From Acetivibrio clariflavus DSM 19732 (GTDB lineage: Bacteria; Bacillota; Clostridia; Acetivibrionales; Acetivibrionaceae): a stretch of DNA of 64,000 bases. The notes beneath the pieces were generated by a model, which made no database searches, had not been told where the DNA came from, and saw only the letters and a list, made by a program, of their open reading frames with translations. A program made the translations under genes and the position numbers. Numbering within the stretch: position 1 is the stretch's first letter; each line of letters opens with the position of its first letter. The DNA lies in the NCBI RefSeq assembly GCF_000237085.1, contig NC_016627.1, positions 4,762,001 to 4,826,000 of the forward strand, given 5' to 3'. Below are positions 47,601 to 57,044 of this stretch, piece after piece.

Positions 47601-48350
47601 ATGAATATCAGTAAATTGTTCAGGAGATTTTGGGCATACTGTTTTGATTTCTTAATAGTTCTCAGTATTTACTGGATAATTTTGTTCCTTATAAAAGCAC
47701 TATGCGGTTATAATGGTATTACATCATCGTTAGAGGAATTACACAGAATATTATCTGCAGAAATTTTAACAAACGTTTTAAAGGGACAAGCATTTAATAT
47801 AATTATATTATATTTAATCTATGGCTTGGTATATTTAATTTATGAAACTTCTTTTTTAAGCTCAAAATTATCTGCTACGCCGGGCAAATTAATATTAGGC
47901 TTAGAAGTTGTTTGTTACAACAAATCCAACTTTCAAAAAATCATAATAAGGTCTTTACTTAAAATCACAGCAATTTTAATTCCTCCCTTTACTATACTTC
48001 TATTTATACTTTCTGCATTCAGCAAAACAAAGCAGTCACTGTATGACAAATTATCCAATACTTGTGTAGTTACTAAAGATAATAGCAAAAAATACGGAAC
48101 CAATCCGGAAATGACCCTTGAAGAATTTTTTGAAGAAATGAAAAGCAGAGGGTTAAGAATGTACAGCGAGCAAAGGGCTTTGTCGCAAGAAATCTACGGT
48201 AGACCTACACCATTAGCTAAACCTTATTACAAACCAGCGCCTAACCATTTATTGTTTGGAGTATTTATATTGCTTATTTCAATAGTTGTAAGTATAAGCT
48301 TTGCTTATTACTTCTTTCCCGATATACAAAAATTATATGTATTTTTTTAG
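47601..48350 (+). CDS. RDD family membrane protein (second of tandem pair)
   Basis: 249 residues, same architecture as the preceding gene: FRRFWAYCFDFLIV start, SATPGKLILGLEVV block and EEMKSRGLRMYSEQRALSQEIYG, then a last helix. 155 bp separate the two with no terminator seen. They are clear tandem paralogues that have diverged to roughly a third identity (estimated by eye). Confidence 0.88.
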   Translation: MNISKLFRRFWAYCFDFLIVLSIYWIILFLIKALCGYNGITSSLEELHRILSAEILTNVLKGQAFNIIILYLIYGLVYLIYETSFLSSKLSATPGKLILGLEVVCYNKSNFQKIIIRSLLKITAILIPPFTILLFILSAFSKTKQSLYDKLSNTCVVTKDNSKKYGTNPEMTLEEFFEEMKSRGLRMYSEQRALSQEIYGRPTPLAKPYYKPAPNHLLFGVFILLISIVVSISFAYYFFPDIQKLYVFF

Positions 48351-48478
48351 AACTCAAGTAGATTTCATAATTATTTAGTTTTTTAATAAACTATTGTAAA
48401 ACATATTATATGCAATCAATTTGTTTTTTATTGTGTTTTATATAGCTTGTTTCAATAATCTAATATTTTTGTCACCAA

Positions 48479-48512
48479 TTAAAGCCTTTACAAACTATGT
48501 AAAGGCTTTGTT
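48479..48512 (+). terminator. Terminator after the RDD pair
   Basis: Stem AAAGCCTTTACA / TGTAAAGGCTTT with a 5-nt loop, then a short T-containing tail. Confidence 0.75.
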
Positions 48513-48615
48513 AATGCCAATTTAAATTCGGTTCTTCAGTAGCCATTTTGCTGTATTCGGAACTTAGACTTTTGAGCATTATGAACTTAAGAATTTCCAG
48601 TTTAGCAAAGCATAT

Positions 48616-48649
48616 CATTTACAATGAGTATTGAACATGATTGTAAATG
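48616..48649. repeat. Perfect 10-bp inverted repeat
   Basis: CATTTACAAT (48616-48625) and ATTGTAAATG (48640-48649) around a 14-nt loop, in a region with no gene. First of two hairpins preceding a coding-like remnant. Confidence 0.7.
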
Positions 48650-48660
48650 TCAATAAAAAT

Positions 48661-48764
48661 TTGGTTCTTTCCAAGGTTAGTTGAAATATAACAGTTTTAC
48701 AATCCAATATCGCCTATTTAATATGGTTATGCTTAATTTTTCAACTAAGATTGGAAAGAATCAA
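48661..48764. repeat. Long imperfect inverted repeat, 26-nt arms
   Basis: Arms at 48661-48686 and 48739-48764 match at 23 of 26 positions (core TTCTTTCCAA and TTAGTTGAAA) and enclose a 52-nt loop. Outside the arms similarity continues a few more bases with a gap. Could be ends of a small non-autonomous element, or a structured RNA. Confidence 0.65.
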
Positions 48765-48844
48765 TTTTAGAGTACCATAACGATTTGCTAAGAGCAATCA
48801 ATAGGGTAGGTACAAAAAAATTGATAGAGGCAATACTAGAATAA
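48749..48844 (+). pseudogene. C-terminal coding remnant after the long inverted repeat
   Basis: An open stretch reads DWKESILEYHNDLLRAINRV then GTKKLIEAILE and stops at 48844; it begins after an in-frame stop, inside the right arm of the inverted repeat. Helical and protein-like, but too short to place. It is followed by a GGGATATCCCC and T6 terminator-like sequence (48850-48866). It may be the end of a lost gene or transposase. Confidence 0.3.
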
Positions 48845-48906
48845 AGAAGTGGGATATCCCCTTTTTTCGCTTAAAGTGTTGCATACTCACTCAAAATTTT
48901 TGCACT

Positions 48907-48942
48907 AAAAACACCGAAAACCCTTGTAACGCAAGGGTTTTC
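48907..48942 (-). terminator. Terminator of the tRNA-Ser gene
   Basis: Stem GAAAACCCTTG / CAAGGGTTTTC with a 5-nt loop and a T-rich tail on the minus strand, about 11 bp below the tRNA. Confidence 0.8.
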
Positions 48943-48952
48943 AGATAAATTG

Positions 48953-49044
48953 TGGCGGAGAGAGAGGGATTCGAACCCTCGGTACGCTCATCACGTACAC
49001 ACGATTTCCAGTCGTGCGCCTTAGACCAGCTCAGCCATCTCTCC
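48953..49044 (-). tRNA. tRNA-Ser (anticodon GGA)
   Basis: 92-nt class II tRNA on the minus strand: acceptor GGAGAGA / TCTCTCC, D arm starting TGGCTGAG, anticodon stem CGACT/AATCG-type with GGA anticodon, a long variable arm (GTACGTGATGAGCGTAC), T arm GGTTCGAATCC and encoded CCA (48953-48955). Confidence 0.97.
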
Positions 49045-49224
49045 ATAATGTGTAGATATGTCGCACCTTTCAAGACACTTTCAACATGACTAAAATCCTT
49101 GCTTTCCATGCGACTACTCTATTATAAGGGATTGGGTGGGGATTGTCAACCCTTTATAATATGTTTGTAAGTGTAAAAAAACCCCATCCTATAATACTAA
49201 TCATATCCCTTATTTTGTTTCACA

Positions 49225-49623
49225 TCACTTTTTTAAATCCTTCAACAAATATTCGCACAACTCTTTATGTATGTTTTGCATATAAATACTTTTCAATAGG
49301 TATTCGGGGTTAATTTCATCCCCTAGTAGTGCCTGTGAAAACTCTTTGAAGTCTGTAAATGAAGGTAAAGCGGCTTTGTCTAACATCTTCAAATGTTTGG
49401 AGTTACCTTCCATGACTTCCCCAATTTCTTCCGACACTTTACCATCTGTCAACCTGTCTTTTAATAGGGTCAAAGCTTTCATAATTATTCCAGTCTGTTC
49501 CTCTGTTATGTTGTGGTCAATAACAAAGCTGAAAAAAGAATGATTATACCCTTCCATCCCTGTAACAATGGTGTGTAACAACTTGATTTTGTATTCAAGT
49601 AAATCCATTTTTAATTTATCCAT
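49225..49623 (-). CDS. Small hypothetical protein, possibly DUF1878-like
   Basis: 132 residues, soluble, helical (MDKLKMDLLEYKIKLLHTIV, later TDFKEFSQALLGDEINPEYLL). Length and the LLEYKIKLL start recall the DUF1878 family of Bacillus, but I cannot confirm it. It begins 5 bp after the stop of the lipoprotein gene on the same strand with no separate ribosome site, so translation is probably coupled. Confidence 0.7.
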   Translation of the reverse strand: MDKLKMDLLEYKIKLLHTIVTGMEGYNHSFFSFVIDHNITEEQTGIIMKALTLLKDRLTDGKVSEEIGEVMEGNSKHLKMLDKAALPSFTDFKEFSQALLGDEINPEYLLKSIYMQNIHKELCEYLLKDLKK

Positions 49624-49628
49624 TGATG

Positions 49629-50399
49629 TTAATCTATCGATTGTAATTTTATCCTTTCATTTATGATATTATTATATTCATTCATCGATACACTTGCAGG
49701 TTCTTTTTCAAAAAATTTTTTATTTTTAATAATATTTTTTATATCTTCATAAGGTATTTCAAACTCTAGCGGACCTACATCCGGAGTTGTATATGGAACA
49801 GTTTGAACAAATAAAACCAATCCCGATTCCTTAATATAAAATCCACTTGAAGCTTCTATAGACTTAATTTCTTGCTGAAGCTTTACCCCTGATTCCTGAA
49901 CCTTTGTTAAAAATAATGAATTAAGCTTGCTGGTATTTTTAATTACATCCTGCAAATTAATTTTTGATCCGGTTCTTAAATCAAAATTAAGGGAATCAAT
50001 AATCTCGTCGGGTTCTTCAAAATTTATAATATAATTTTCTAGAATTAGTTTAATGCTAAGTACATATTTTGATCTAAAAGTAACTTCATACGAAACATTT
50101 AAGACTTGCTCTATTTTAAGTTGATCTTCGGATTTTTCATCTACAGCTTCTCCTAAACCAAATGCTACTTCTTTATATTTTTCAATTCTCTCCATAATTG
50201 CATCGTTTATTTTAGCTTCAATTTCTGAGTCATACATGTTAGATACTTTCGGATATTTGATAACCGATTCAAATCCTTCTTTAGTATTGTCCTCAATCAC
50301 TTCTTTAATAACATAGTCATTGTTTAGTTTTGATTCATTATTCGAGCAGCCACTAAATACTAAAGCCAGCATTAATAGAGCAACTACTAGTTTTTTCAT
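49629..50399 (-). CDS. DUF3298/DUF4163 lipoprotein
   Basis: 256 residues from the ATG at 50399 (GGGAGGT upstream; a TTG-type start 15 bp earlier is rejected). Lipoprotein signal with lipobox FSGC at residues ~17-20. The body has the DUF4163/DUF3298 pattern: EVTFRSKYVLSIKL, SLNFDLRTGSKINLQDVI and a final EIPYEDIKNI, as in RsiV-type and PdaC-type outer domains. It probably sits on the outer membrane face; some DUF3298 domains bind lysozyme or muramyl compounds, but that is not shown here. Confidence 0.85.
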   Translation of the reverse strand: MKKLVVALLMLALVFSGCSNNESKLNNDYVIKEVIEDNTKEGFESVIKYPKVSNMYDSEIEAKINDAIMERIEKYKEVAFGLGEAVDEKSEDQLKIEQVLNVSYEVTFRSKYVLSIKLILENYIINFEEPDEIIDSLNFDLRTGSKINLQDVIKNTSKLNSLFLTKVQESGVKLQQEIKSIEASSGFYIKESGLVLFVQTVPYTTPDVGPLEFEIPYEDIKNIIKNKKFFEKEPASVSMNEYNNIINERIKLQSID

Positions 50400-50414
50400 T
50401 AATCTACCTCCCAA

Positions 50415-50868
50415 TCAAAATTAACTTATCTATAGGTAAAAAATTAATTATTAACCCACCCCCCGCTTAGCAAAATATGTAATATATATAAAGTGTAACA
50501 TTAACATGCATTTAATAATATTATGCCATAATAATGGGTCGTAGGCAAAGTGTTTCTTAATGTTTTTCATGCAATATCTTGTAATACATATCCCATCTTT
50601 TAATTATCTTCTAAAAAATAAAGCATTTGTCCTTTGCCTTATATAAAAACAACATTCTTTTATTAACATAAAGTAGGACCCTAAAAAAGTCTATATCAAA
50701 CAAAGCAACAAATTTTTGCCATAAAAAACTTTATATCCTTGATGTATAAGAAATTATAAATTATTTGTTGAACTAACTTAAATACATAGTATTGTAAAAT
50801 AATATTACACATATCAATTATATTATGATATAATCTATGCATTGTAAGTATATGTTAGGGAGGAAGTT
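50415..50868. other. Divergent intergenic region before the LacI-type regulator
   Basis: About 450 bp, AT-rich. TATAAT-like hexamers lie near 50827-50835 ahead of the regulator gene. No coding frame, hairpin or operator that I can support. Confidence 0.4.
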
Positions 50869-51900
50869 ATGGCAAAAAAAGTAACTATGGAAGACATTGC
50901 AAAAAAGGTGGGCATGTCAAAGAATACTGTATCTCTAGCATTACGTAATATGCCCGGAATTAACGCCCAGACACGGAAACTTATTTTCGAAACTGCAAAA
51001 CAGTTAGGATACGAATATAAAAAGAATTCTTCCCAAAATTCTTCCTCAGATACTTCCTACAAAAACATTTGTTTAATCTTCTCTAAAGACACTCATAAAT
51101 CTGAAGGTTTCTTTTCATATATACAGTATGGCGTTGAATCTGAAGCAAAAAAAAATAATTTGAACATCATTATATATTGCTATGATGAGAACAAGGAAGA
51201 GTTTGAAACACCGCTCAGTATTAAAGAAGGGCTTATTTCAGGTATTATTACCCTTGGCAGAATATCCAAAAAAACACTGACTTCCATTCTAAAATTTAAT
51301 CTTCCTCTTGTAATAATAGATCACTATTTTGATGATTTAATTTGTAATTACGTATTAACAGATAACATATCCGGAGCATATTTGGCAACTGAATACCTTA
51401 TTAAGCTAGGCCATAAAGATATAGGTTTTTCAGGAGATATTTCTGCTGCCAGCAGTTTTTATGACAGATTTCAAGGATATGTCAAAGCCTTGGACCAGTA
51501 TTCAATTCCCTATAATAAATCTTTTTGCATAACTGACAAATGCCTGTATGAATATAAAAAAGACAGTATACAAAGAGTAATCGACGAGATTAAAAAAATC
51601 CCAAAATTACCTACTGCTTTCTTTTGTTGCAATGATATCGAAGCAATAACCTTAATAAATGCCCTTAAATCTATCAATCTATCCGTTCCAGACGATATTT
51701 CCGTTATAGGCTTTGATAACATTGAGCTTTCAAAAAATATTACTCCCGAACTGACCACTATGCATATCTCAAAAGAAGCCATGGGAGAACGAGCTGTAAA
51801 ACTTTTATTGGAAAGAATGGCTAACCCGAACTCTTTATGCGAAAAAATACTTTTACCCACAATGTTTGTTGAAAGAAACTCTGCAAAGAAAATAAATTAG
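50869..51900 (+). CDS. LacI/GalR family transcriptional regulator
   Basis: 343 residues. N-terminal HTH TMEDIAKKVGMSKNTVSLALR with the hinge-helix region AQTRKLIFETAKQLGYEYK, then a periplasmic-binding-protein-like sugar domain with DNISGAYLATEYLIKLGHKDIGF and ISVIGFDNIELSKNITPELTT. GGGAGGAAG precedes the ATG. Presumably represses a sugar-uptake or glycoside-hydrolase gene elsewhere; no such gene adjoins it here. It converges on rlmH. Confidence 0.94.
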   Translation: MAKKVTMEDIAKKVGMSKNTVSLALRNMPGINAQTRKLIFETAKQLGYEYKKNSSQNSSSDTSYKNICLIFSKDTHKSEGFFSYIQYGVESEAKKNNLNIIIYCYDENKEEFETPLSIKEGLISGIITLGRISKKTLTSILKFNLPLVIIDHYFDDLICNYVLTDNISGAYLATEYLIKLGHKDIGFSGDISAASSFYDRFQGYVKALDQYSIPYNKSFCITDKCLYEYKKDSIQRVIDEIKKIPKLPTAFFCCNDIEAITLINALKSINLSVPDDISVIGFDNIELSKNITPELTTMHISKEAMGERAVKLLLERMANPNSLCEKILLPTMFVERNSAKKIN

Positions 51901-51930
51901 TCATATAACACATTTTAAGTAACTTTTCTC

Positions 51931-52410
51931 TCACTTATGATACGTTTCGTTGTTCAATATTTTAAAAGCCCTAAAAATCTGCTCTACTAAAATGAGCCTT
52001 GCCAGTTGGTGTGGAAAGGTCATATCGGATAAGGAAAGACTAAAATCGGCTTTCCGGACAAGTTCTTCATCCAAGCCCAAAGAACCTCCTATAACAAACG
52101 TAATGTGTGATTTACCTGAAATAAAAAAAGAATTCAGCTTATCGGAAAATTCTTCGGAACTAAGTTTTTTCCCTTTTAGATCTAAAACAATTAAAACAGA
52201 TCCTTCCTTTACTCTTTTTATAATACGTTCAGCTTCTCTTCTCTTTACCTGTTCCTCCTGGGACACGCTTAGATTTTCCGGGGCTTGCTCATCTTCCACC
52301 TCTATAATTTGTAGCTCACAAAACCTCGAAAGGCGTTTACTGTATTCACTTATTCCTTCCTTCAGATACTTTCCCTTGAGTTTACCCACTGCAACTATAG
52401 TTATTTTCAT
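51931..52410 (-). CDS. rlmH: 23S rRNA (pseudouridine1915-N3)-methyltransferase
   Basis: 159 residues, exactly the family length. SPOUT methyltransferase with the trefoil-knot SAM site FVIGGSLGLDEELVRKAD and the C-terminal MTFPHQLARLILVEQIFRAF...YHK signature. Methylates helix 69 of 23S rRNA. Last gene of the wal operon as in Bacillus, 8 bp below walJ. Confidence 0.97.
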   Translation of the reverse strand: MKITIVAVGKLKGKYLKEGISEYSKRLSRFCELQIIEVEDEQAPENLSVSQEEQVKRREAERIIKRVKEGSVLIVLDLKGKKLSSEEFSDKLNSFFISGKSHITFVIGGSLGLDEELVRKADFSLSLSDMTFPHQLARLILVEQIFRAFKILNNETYHK

Positions 52411-52418
52411 ATTGCCTC

Positions 52419-53210
52419 CTAAACCTCTACTACTTCTCCCACTTGGTCACGTAAAGCTACGCTTAACATTACATCCCTGCCTGCACAAATATCATTTTCG
52501 TCAAGTACATTACAAACAGTCCGGTATGCAAGCTCGGGAAAATTATTTTCTCTACTTAAATGCCCCAGTAAAAACTTTTTGGTACCTTTCTTGGCTAAAT
52601 GGGCTACAACCTTCCCAGCCATTTCATTTGACAAATGCCCTCTCTCCCCCAATATTCTCTTTTTTAACGGCCATGGATATGGACCTACTTTCAGCATTTC
52701 CACATCATGATTAGATTCAATAAATAAAAGATCACTGCCCATAAGATGACTTATAAGTTCTTTTGTAATATGGCCTATATCTGTAGCTGTCGTTATTTTC
52801 TTACTTCCCAAAAAGAAGTTGAAGCCCACCGGATCAACAGCATCATGGGGAATCGGGAAAGCTTTAATACAAATATTGCCTATCTTAAACTCTTCACAAT
52901 TGCAAAAACACATCTTATTTTTTATATTTACAGGGCCAATGGCCTGTTCCATGGCATTCCAGGTGTTTTCATTGGCATAAATGGGAATATCAAATTTTCT
53001 GGATAGTATGCCCACTCCTTTTATATGGTCACTATGTTCATGGGTAACTAAAATAGCGCTTAGTTCCGAAGGATTTTCCCCAATGGCAACAAGCGCTTCT
53101 ATTATCCTTTTTCCACTTATACCGGAATCAATCAGCATTTTTGTCCTGCCATCCGATATAAACAGAGAATTTCCACTGCTTCCGCTGTATAAACTGCAAA
53201 ATTTTATCAT
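52419..53210 (-). CDS. walJ: Metallo-beta-lactamase fold protein WalJ (YycJ)
   Basis: 263 residues. The metal motif HEHSDHIKGVGIL follows an early GSSGNSLFISDGRTKMLIDSG; AFPIPHDAVDPVGF and GHLSRENN add further ligands. YycJ/WalJ is a 5' exonuclease-like or nuclease-family protein of the MBL fold in wal operons. It lies between murA and rlmH. Confidence 0.94.
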   Translation of the reverse strand: MIKFCSLYSGSSGNSLFISDGRTKMLIDSGISGKRIIEALVAIGENPSELSAILVTHEHSDHIKGVGILSRKFDIPIYANENTWNAMEQAIGPVNIKNKMCFCNCEEFKIGNICIKAFPIPHDAVDPVGFNFFLGSKKITTATDIGHITKELISHLMGSDLLFIESNHDVEMLKVGPYPWPLKKRILGERGHLSNEMAGKVVAHLAKKGTKKFLLGHLSRENNFPELAYRTVCNVLDENDICAGRDVMLSVALRDQVGEVVEV

Positions 53211-53339
53211 TGGTTTTCTCCTGATTATACTAAATATTTTAACCTATTCAATATAGCATTTCCAAAGCCTATCAAATCTACGTTTTATAAACAGTTTTTA
53301 TCATTTATTATTGTAATAACCTAAAAACGCAGCTAATTA

Positions 53340-54599
53340 CTATTCTTCAACTCTAGCAATATCGGCACCAAGACCTCTAAGCTTCTTTTCTATTGCTTCA
53401 TATCCTCTATCTATGTACTTTATATTATATACTTCAGTCTCACCTTCTGCAACCAGACCGGCAATAATCATTGCTGCACCAGCCCTCAAATCAGTAGCCC
53501 TTACCGGTGCACCGGAAAGCTTTGGAATACCTTCAAATACTGCCATTCTTCCTTCTACTTTGATTTGAGCTCCCATTCTTTTCAATTCATCAACATACTG
53601 AAACCTAGAATCCCATATTCCCTCAGTTATTGTACTTGTACCGTTTGCCAGACAAAGCATAACCGACACGGGAGGATGCAAATCAGTAGGAAATCCGGGA
53701 TAAGGAAGAGTTTTTATATTGGCTTTCAATATATTTTCAGGACCTTTAACTCGGATCCAATCCCCGCCCTGTTCAACTTCTGCTCCCATTTCAATCAACT
53801 TGGCACTAAGGGACTCCATATGCTTAGGAATAACATTTCTTACAATAACATCACCCTTTGTTGCAGCCGCAGCAATCATAAAAGTGCCAGCCTCTATCTG
53901 ATCGGGAATTACACAATGGGTAGCTCCCCCGGTAAGGTTGGATACCCCCTTAATCTTAATAACATCCGTACCCGCACCTTTAATATTAGCTCCCATAGCA
54001 TTAAGAAAATTAGCCACATCTACAACATGCGGTTCTTTTGCAGCATTTTCAATCACTGTAGTACCTTCTGCCTTTACAGCTGCAAGCATAATGTTAATGG
54101 TAGCCCCAACACTTACAACATCCATATAAATCTGACTGCCTACAAGTTTTTCTGCTTCAATCTTTATTACACCACGATCTATCTCAACTTTTGCCCCTAA
54201 TTTTTCAAAACCTTTAATATGCTGGTCTACAGGTCTATACCCGAAGTCGCATCCGCCAGGAAAAGCTACTTCCGCTTTTTTAAACCTTCCAAGCAAAGAT
54301 CCCAGTAAATAGTAAGAAGCCCTTAGGCTCTTCACCATTTCATAGGTAGCAGTATATGATCTTACATACTGAGAATTAATTGCAATACTGTCTTCACTTT
54401 CAACTTCAATTTCACATCCCAATTCTTTTAAAATATCTATTAAAATCCTGACATCGTTTATCTCAGGAATATTTTCTATCTTGCATGGTCCATCAACCAA
54501 CAAAGCAGCAGGCAAAATAGCCACTATCGAATTCTTAGCTCCACTAATACCCACTTCGCCCTTAAGTGGCCTACCACCTCGTATAACAAACTTTTCCAA
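53340..54599 (-). CDS. murA: UDP-N-acetylglucosamine 1-carboxyvinyltransferase
   Basis: 419 residues from a TTG at 54599 (GGGGG 8 nt upstream; gives the family start [14 protein letters not shown]), preferred to an upstream GTG. First committed peptidoglycan step: adds enolpyruvate to UDP-GlcNAc. The fosfomycin-target Cys is in [31 protein letters not shown] and [15 protein letters not shown] are further signatures. It sits inside the wal operon between yycI and walJ, which is not the Bacillus order. Confidence 0.96.
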   Translation of the reverse strand: MEKFVIRGGRPLKGEVGISGAKNSIVAILPAALLVDGPCKIENIPEINDVRILIDILKELGCEIEVESEDSIAINSQYVRSYTATYEMVKSLRASYYLLGSLLGRFKKAEVAFPGGCDFGYRPVDQHIKGFEKLGAKVEIDRGVIKIEAEKLVGSQIYMDVVSVGATINIMLAAVKAEGTTVIENAAKEPHVVDVANFLNAMGANIKGAGTDVIKIKGVSNLTGGATHCVIPDQIEAGTFMIAAAATKGDVIVRNVIPKHMESLSAKLIEMGAEVEQGGDWIRVKGPENILKANIKTLPYPGFPTDLHPPVSVMLCLANGTSTITEGIWDSRFQYVDELKRMGAQIKVEGRMAVFEGIPKLSGAPVRATDLRAGAAMIIAGLVAEGETEVYNIKYIDRGYEAIEKKLRGLGADIARVEE

Positions 54600-54703
54600 A
54601 CATAACGCCCCCACTCATTTTCTATTAGCGGTAAAACATTCCATATTAATTATAGTACTATATCCAAATAAATTACACTTTCGAAAAACATTGATTAAGC
54701 AGT

Positions 54704-55555
54704 TTATTTATCGTTTAATTTTACTTCCTCACCGTTATATACTTTAAAGTACCTTTCCATAATTTTTTCTGAATTTTTAGCAGTTATTCTCCATACAGGG
54801 ATATCATCAAGTACTTTCGTATCATTTCCTACAAATTGCTCTCCAAATCCCAGATCAATTTTATCAATAACTGTACCTCTGTCTTCCGTCAGATTTTTTA
54901 TAAGAACCTGATAAGCTGGCATTATTTTTTTCCCGCCGGTAATTTCTTTCGGTTTTCTATTGTTATATTTTAGGTAGGTAATCCCTTTTTCTGATACAGT
55001 AACCTCTACATAGTTGCTGTATAACCAAAACTCTCCTTTTTTTTGTCTGAAAATATACTTTTTTTGACCATCTTCCATATCTTCCATTTTATCAAAATAA
55101 AACTTTTCAAAGGGTACCTTCATTGTTTTAAACAAGTCCGCAAGATAGTTTTGGACTTTTTTTAAATCCGTTAAATAATTGCCTTCTTCCGGTTCAATAT
55201 TATTGTAAACAAATGTGTTTACTTTTTCAATTATCAACATCTTGTTTCCACTAAAAGCTTTTACTACACCATCAGAAGTTTCCTCTTCATACTTTGAATC
55301 TCCAAAAAAAACTTTTATAATTAAGTTTTTATCCAAATCAATATTAGTACTGATTAATGTACCTATTTCCTTATTATACAAAGGAATATCACATTTTACA
55401 ACAACCCCTCGGTTTTCTAAGATCTTATATGTGTCATCAACCATTTCACGGGAAATATTATCAGATTTGAACAGAGTAATTATGGTAACAAAAAGTAAAA
55501 GATTCAACAAAATAAACATAAAAATAAGTATATTTTTTGCCTTTGCCCAATCCAT
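54704..55555 (-). CDS. walI: WalK regulator YycI
   Basis: 283 residues. One N-terminal helix after MDWAKAKNILI, the classical YycI start, then an outer domain with YLADLFKTMKV and an IPVWRITAK end (YycI/YycH fold). YycH and YycI bind WalK and set its activity in Bacillus. It begins 2 bp after yycH. Confidence 0.9.
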   Translation of the reverse strand: MDWAKAKNILIFMFILLNLLLFVTIITLFKSDNISREMVDDTYKILENRGVVVKCDIPLYNKEIGTLISTNIDLDKNLIIKVFFGDSKYEEETSDGVVKAFSGNKMLIIEKVNTFVYNNIEPEEGNYLTDLKKVQNYLADLFKTMKVPFEKFYFDKMEDMEDGQKKYIFRQKKGEFWLYSNYVEVTVSEKGITYLKYNNRKPKEITGGKKIMPAYQVLIKNLTEDRGTVIDKIDLGFGEQFVGNDTKVLDDIPVWRITAKNSEKIMERYFKVYNGEEVKLNDK

Positions 55556-55557
55556 AA

Positions 55558-57018
55558 TTACTCTCCTTTTTTTTCTTTCATTTCAACTGTATAATATCTT
55601 CCATCTATTGTTTCTATCACCCAAACAGGTTTTAAATGTTCTTCTCTTTCACTGTATTTTCCTTCATAAGATATAATAACATCTTTTACAGAAAAATTAG
55701 AAAAGTTTAGATAATCATACTTTTTAAAAACATCATCAAGCAAATCAAACGGGTAAGTTCTAATTTTCAAAGTGTTATTCCCAACAGAAAATTCTTTTAC
55801 TATCCAATAGCAACTTAATACTTTCTTTTTATTGGCGTTTATTGTAATAGCATTATTGACAAAGCTTTCATTTCCGGTATTTACCGGATACTCTAAAAAA
55901 GAAACAGGTTTCTGATTGACTTTATAATCAAAAGTAAAGGTATAATATCCATCTTTATCGCTGTTGATTCCTGAAAGATATATATCTGCTCCTTTTACCA
56001 TATCCGCCATTTGAGCAATGAAATCAATAGCCTTTTCAAGAGCTTCTATTTCAGCCCCTTTATCAGCCCGGTCATATTGGGACAAATACTTATATTCCAA
56101 AAGTCCATCCTTATGAATTTTATAGCTCTTACTTGGATTTCTGAAAACTATGGATTTATCCAAATCAATTCCCCAGGTAAGTCTTTCTTTGTCATTTCCT
56201 AAAACTTTTGCTGCAATTTTTTCAAGGTCGTCTTTCGTGCTGGTATCAATATTTTGTAAAATTTGAGGTACAGAGCATATAATATCCTCAAAATCTTCTG
56301 AAGCACTTCCTCTGGGTATTAAAATATCCGGCTTTATTTTATATGGAGTTTTATTAATTCCCATCCATTCATTCATTACCACATAGCTATAAGTTTCATT
56401 ATTTTCCAATGCAATTAATATATCATTATACTTCTCTCTGCTTAATCCCTTTTTGTTGAAAGGCAAAACAAATCCATAAGTCTTATTCCCATCATAAACA
56501 TACAGGCCAATATTGTTATTGGAATCTATTCTTGGCAGCAAAGCCATTTTATATATACCGTCAAATTCCTGGTTTGCAATATTTTCAACATTCAACAGTG
56601 CTGACAAAGTGCTTATGTTTATCTTTGTTCTAAACTCATACACAAAGCTCTTTTTTACAACAATTTCTCCCCAATATTCTTCCGGATACGTCTGCTTACT
56701 CAGGATGTTTTTACCTTCCAACAAATTAGTCAAATAATAGAAAGCTTCATTACACAGTTTGGCATAATACTCATGATCCTCATTTATTATAAAATGGGAT
56801 TCGTCATATCCTTCAGTTGCTGTAACTCTAAATAGCTTAACGTAGTCACCCACATCACCGGGAACTTTGCTGCTGCTATTATCAAAAATATTCCATAAAA
56901 AATTAGTAGGTAATCCTTCATTTTGATAATTCCAAAGGATTCCTACCTGTATAAAACTCGTTAATACCAATACCATTAAAACATATAATTTAAATCTCTC
57001 GAATCTAAACTGTTTCAT
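55558..57018 (-). CDS. walH: WalK regulator YycH
   Basis: 486 residues. A signal-anchor helix (residues ~10-30), then an outer region typical of YycH with SVAPIE-like blocks ending in PVWVIETIDGRYYTVEM. Closely coupled to yycI (2 bp). Divergent in sequence from Bacillus YycH, so the call leans on position, topology and the C-terminal strand pattern. Confidence 0.85.
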   Translation of the reverse strand: MKQFRFERFKLYVLMVLVLTSFIQVGILWNYQNEGLPTNFLWNIFDNSSSKVPGDVGDYVKLFRVTATEGYDESHFIINEDHEYYAKLCNEAFYYLTNLLEGKNILSKQTYPEEYWGEIVVKKSFVYEFRTKINISTLSALLNVENIANQEFDGIYKMALLPRIDSNNNIGLYVYDGNKTYGFVLPFNKKGLSREKYNDILIALENNETYSYVVMNEWMGINKTPYKIKPDILIPRGSASEDFEDIICSVPQILQNIDTSTKDDLEKIAAKVLGNDKERLTWGIDLDKSIVFRNPSKSYKIHKDGLLEYKYLSQYDRADKGAEIEALEKAIDFIAQMADMVKGADIYLSGINSDKDGYYTFTFDYKVNQKPVSFLEYPVNTGNESFVNNAITINANKKKVLSCYWIVKEFSVGNNTLKIRTYPFDLLDDVFKKYDYLNFSNFSVKDVIISYEGKYSEREEHLKPVWVIETIDGRYYTVEMKEKKGE

Positions 57019-57044
57019 CCTCTTGACACCGGATACCTCTTATT

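Noticed and set aside
48891-49109. Minus-strand 72-codon frame over the tRNA-Ser
   Set aside because: It is a frame through the tRNA and its terminator, not a gene.
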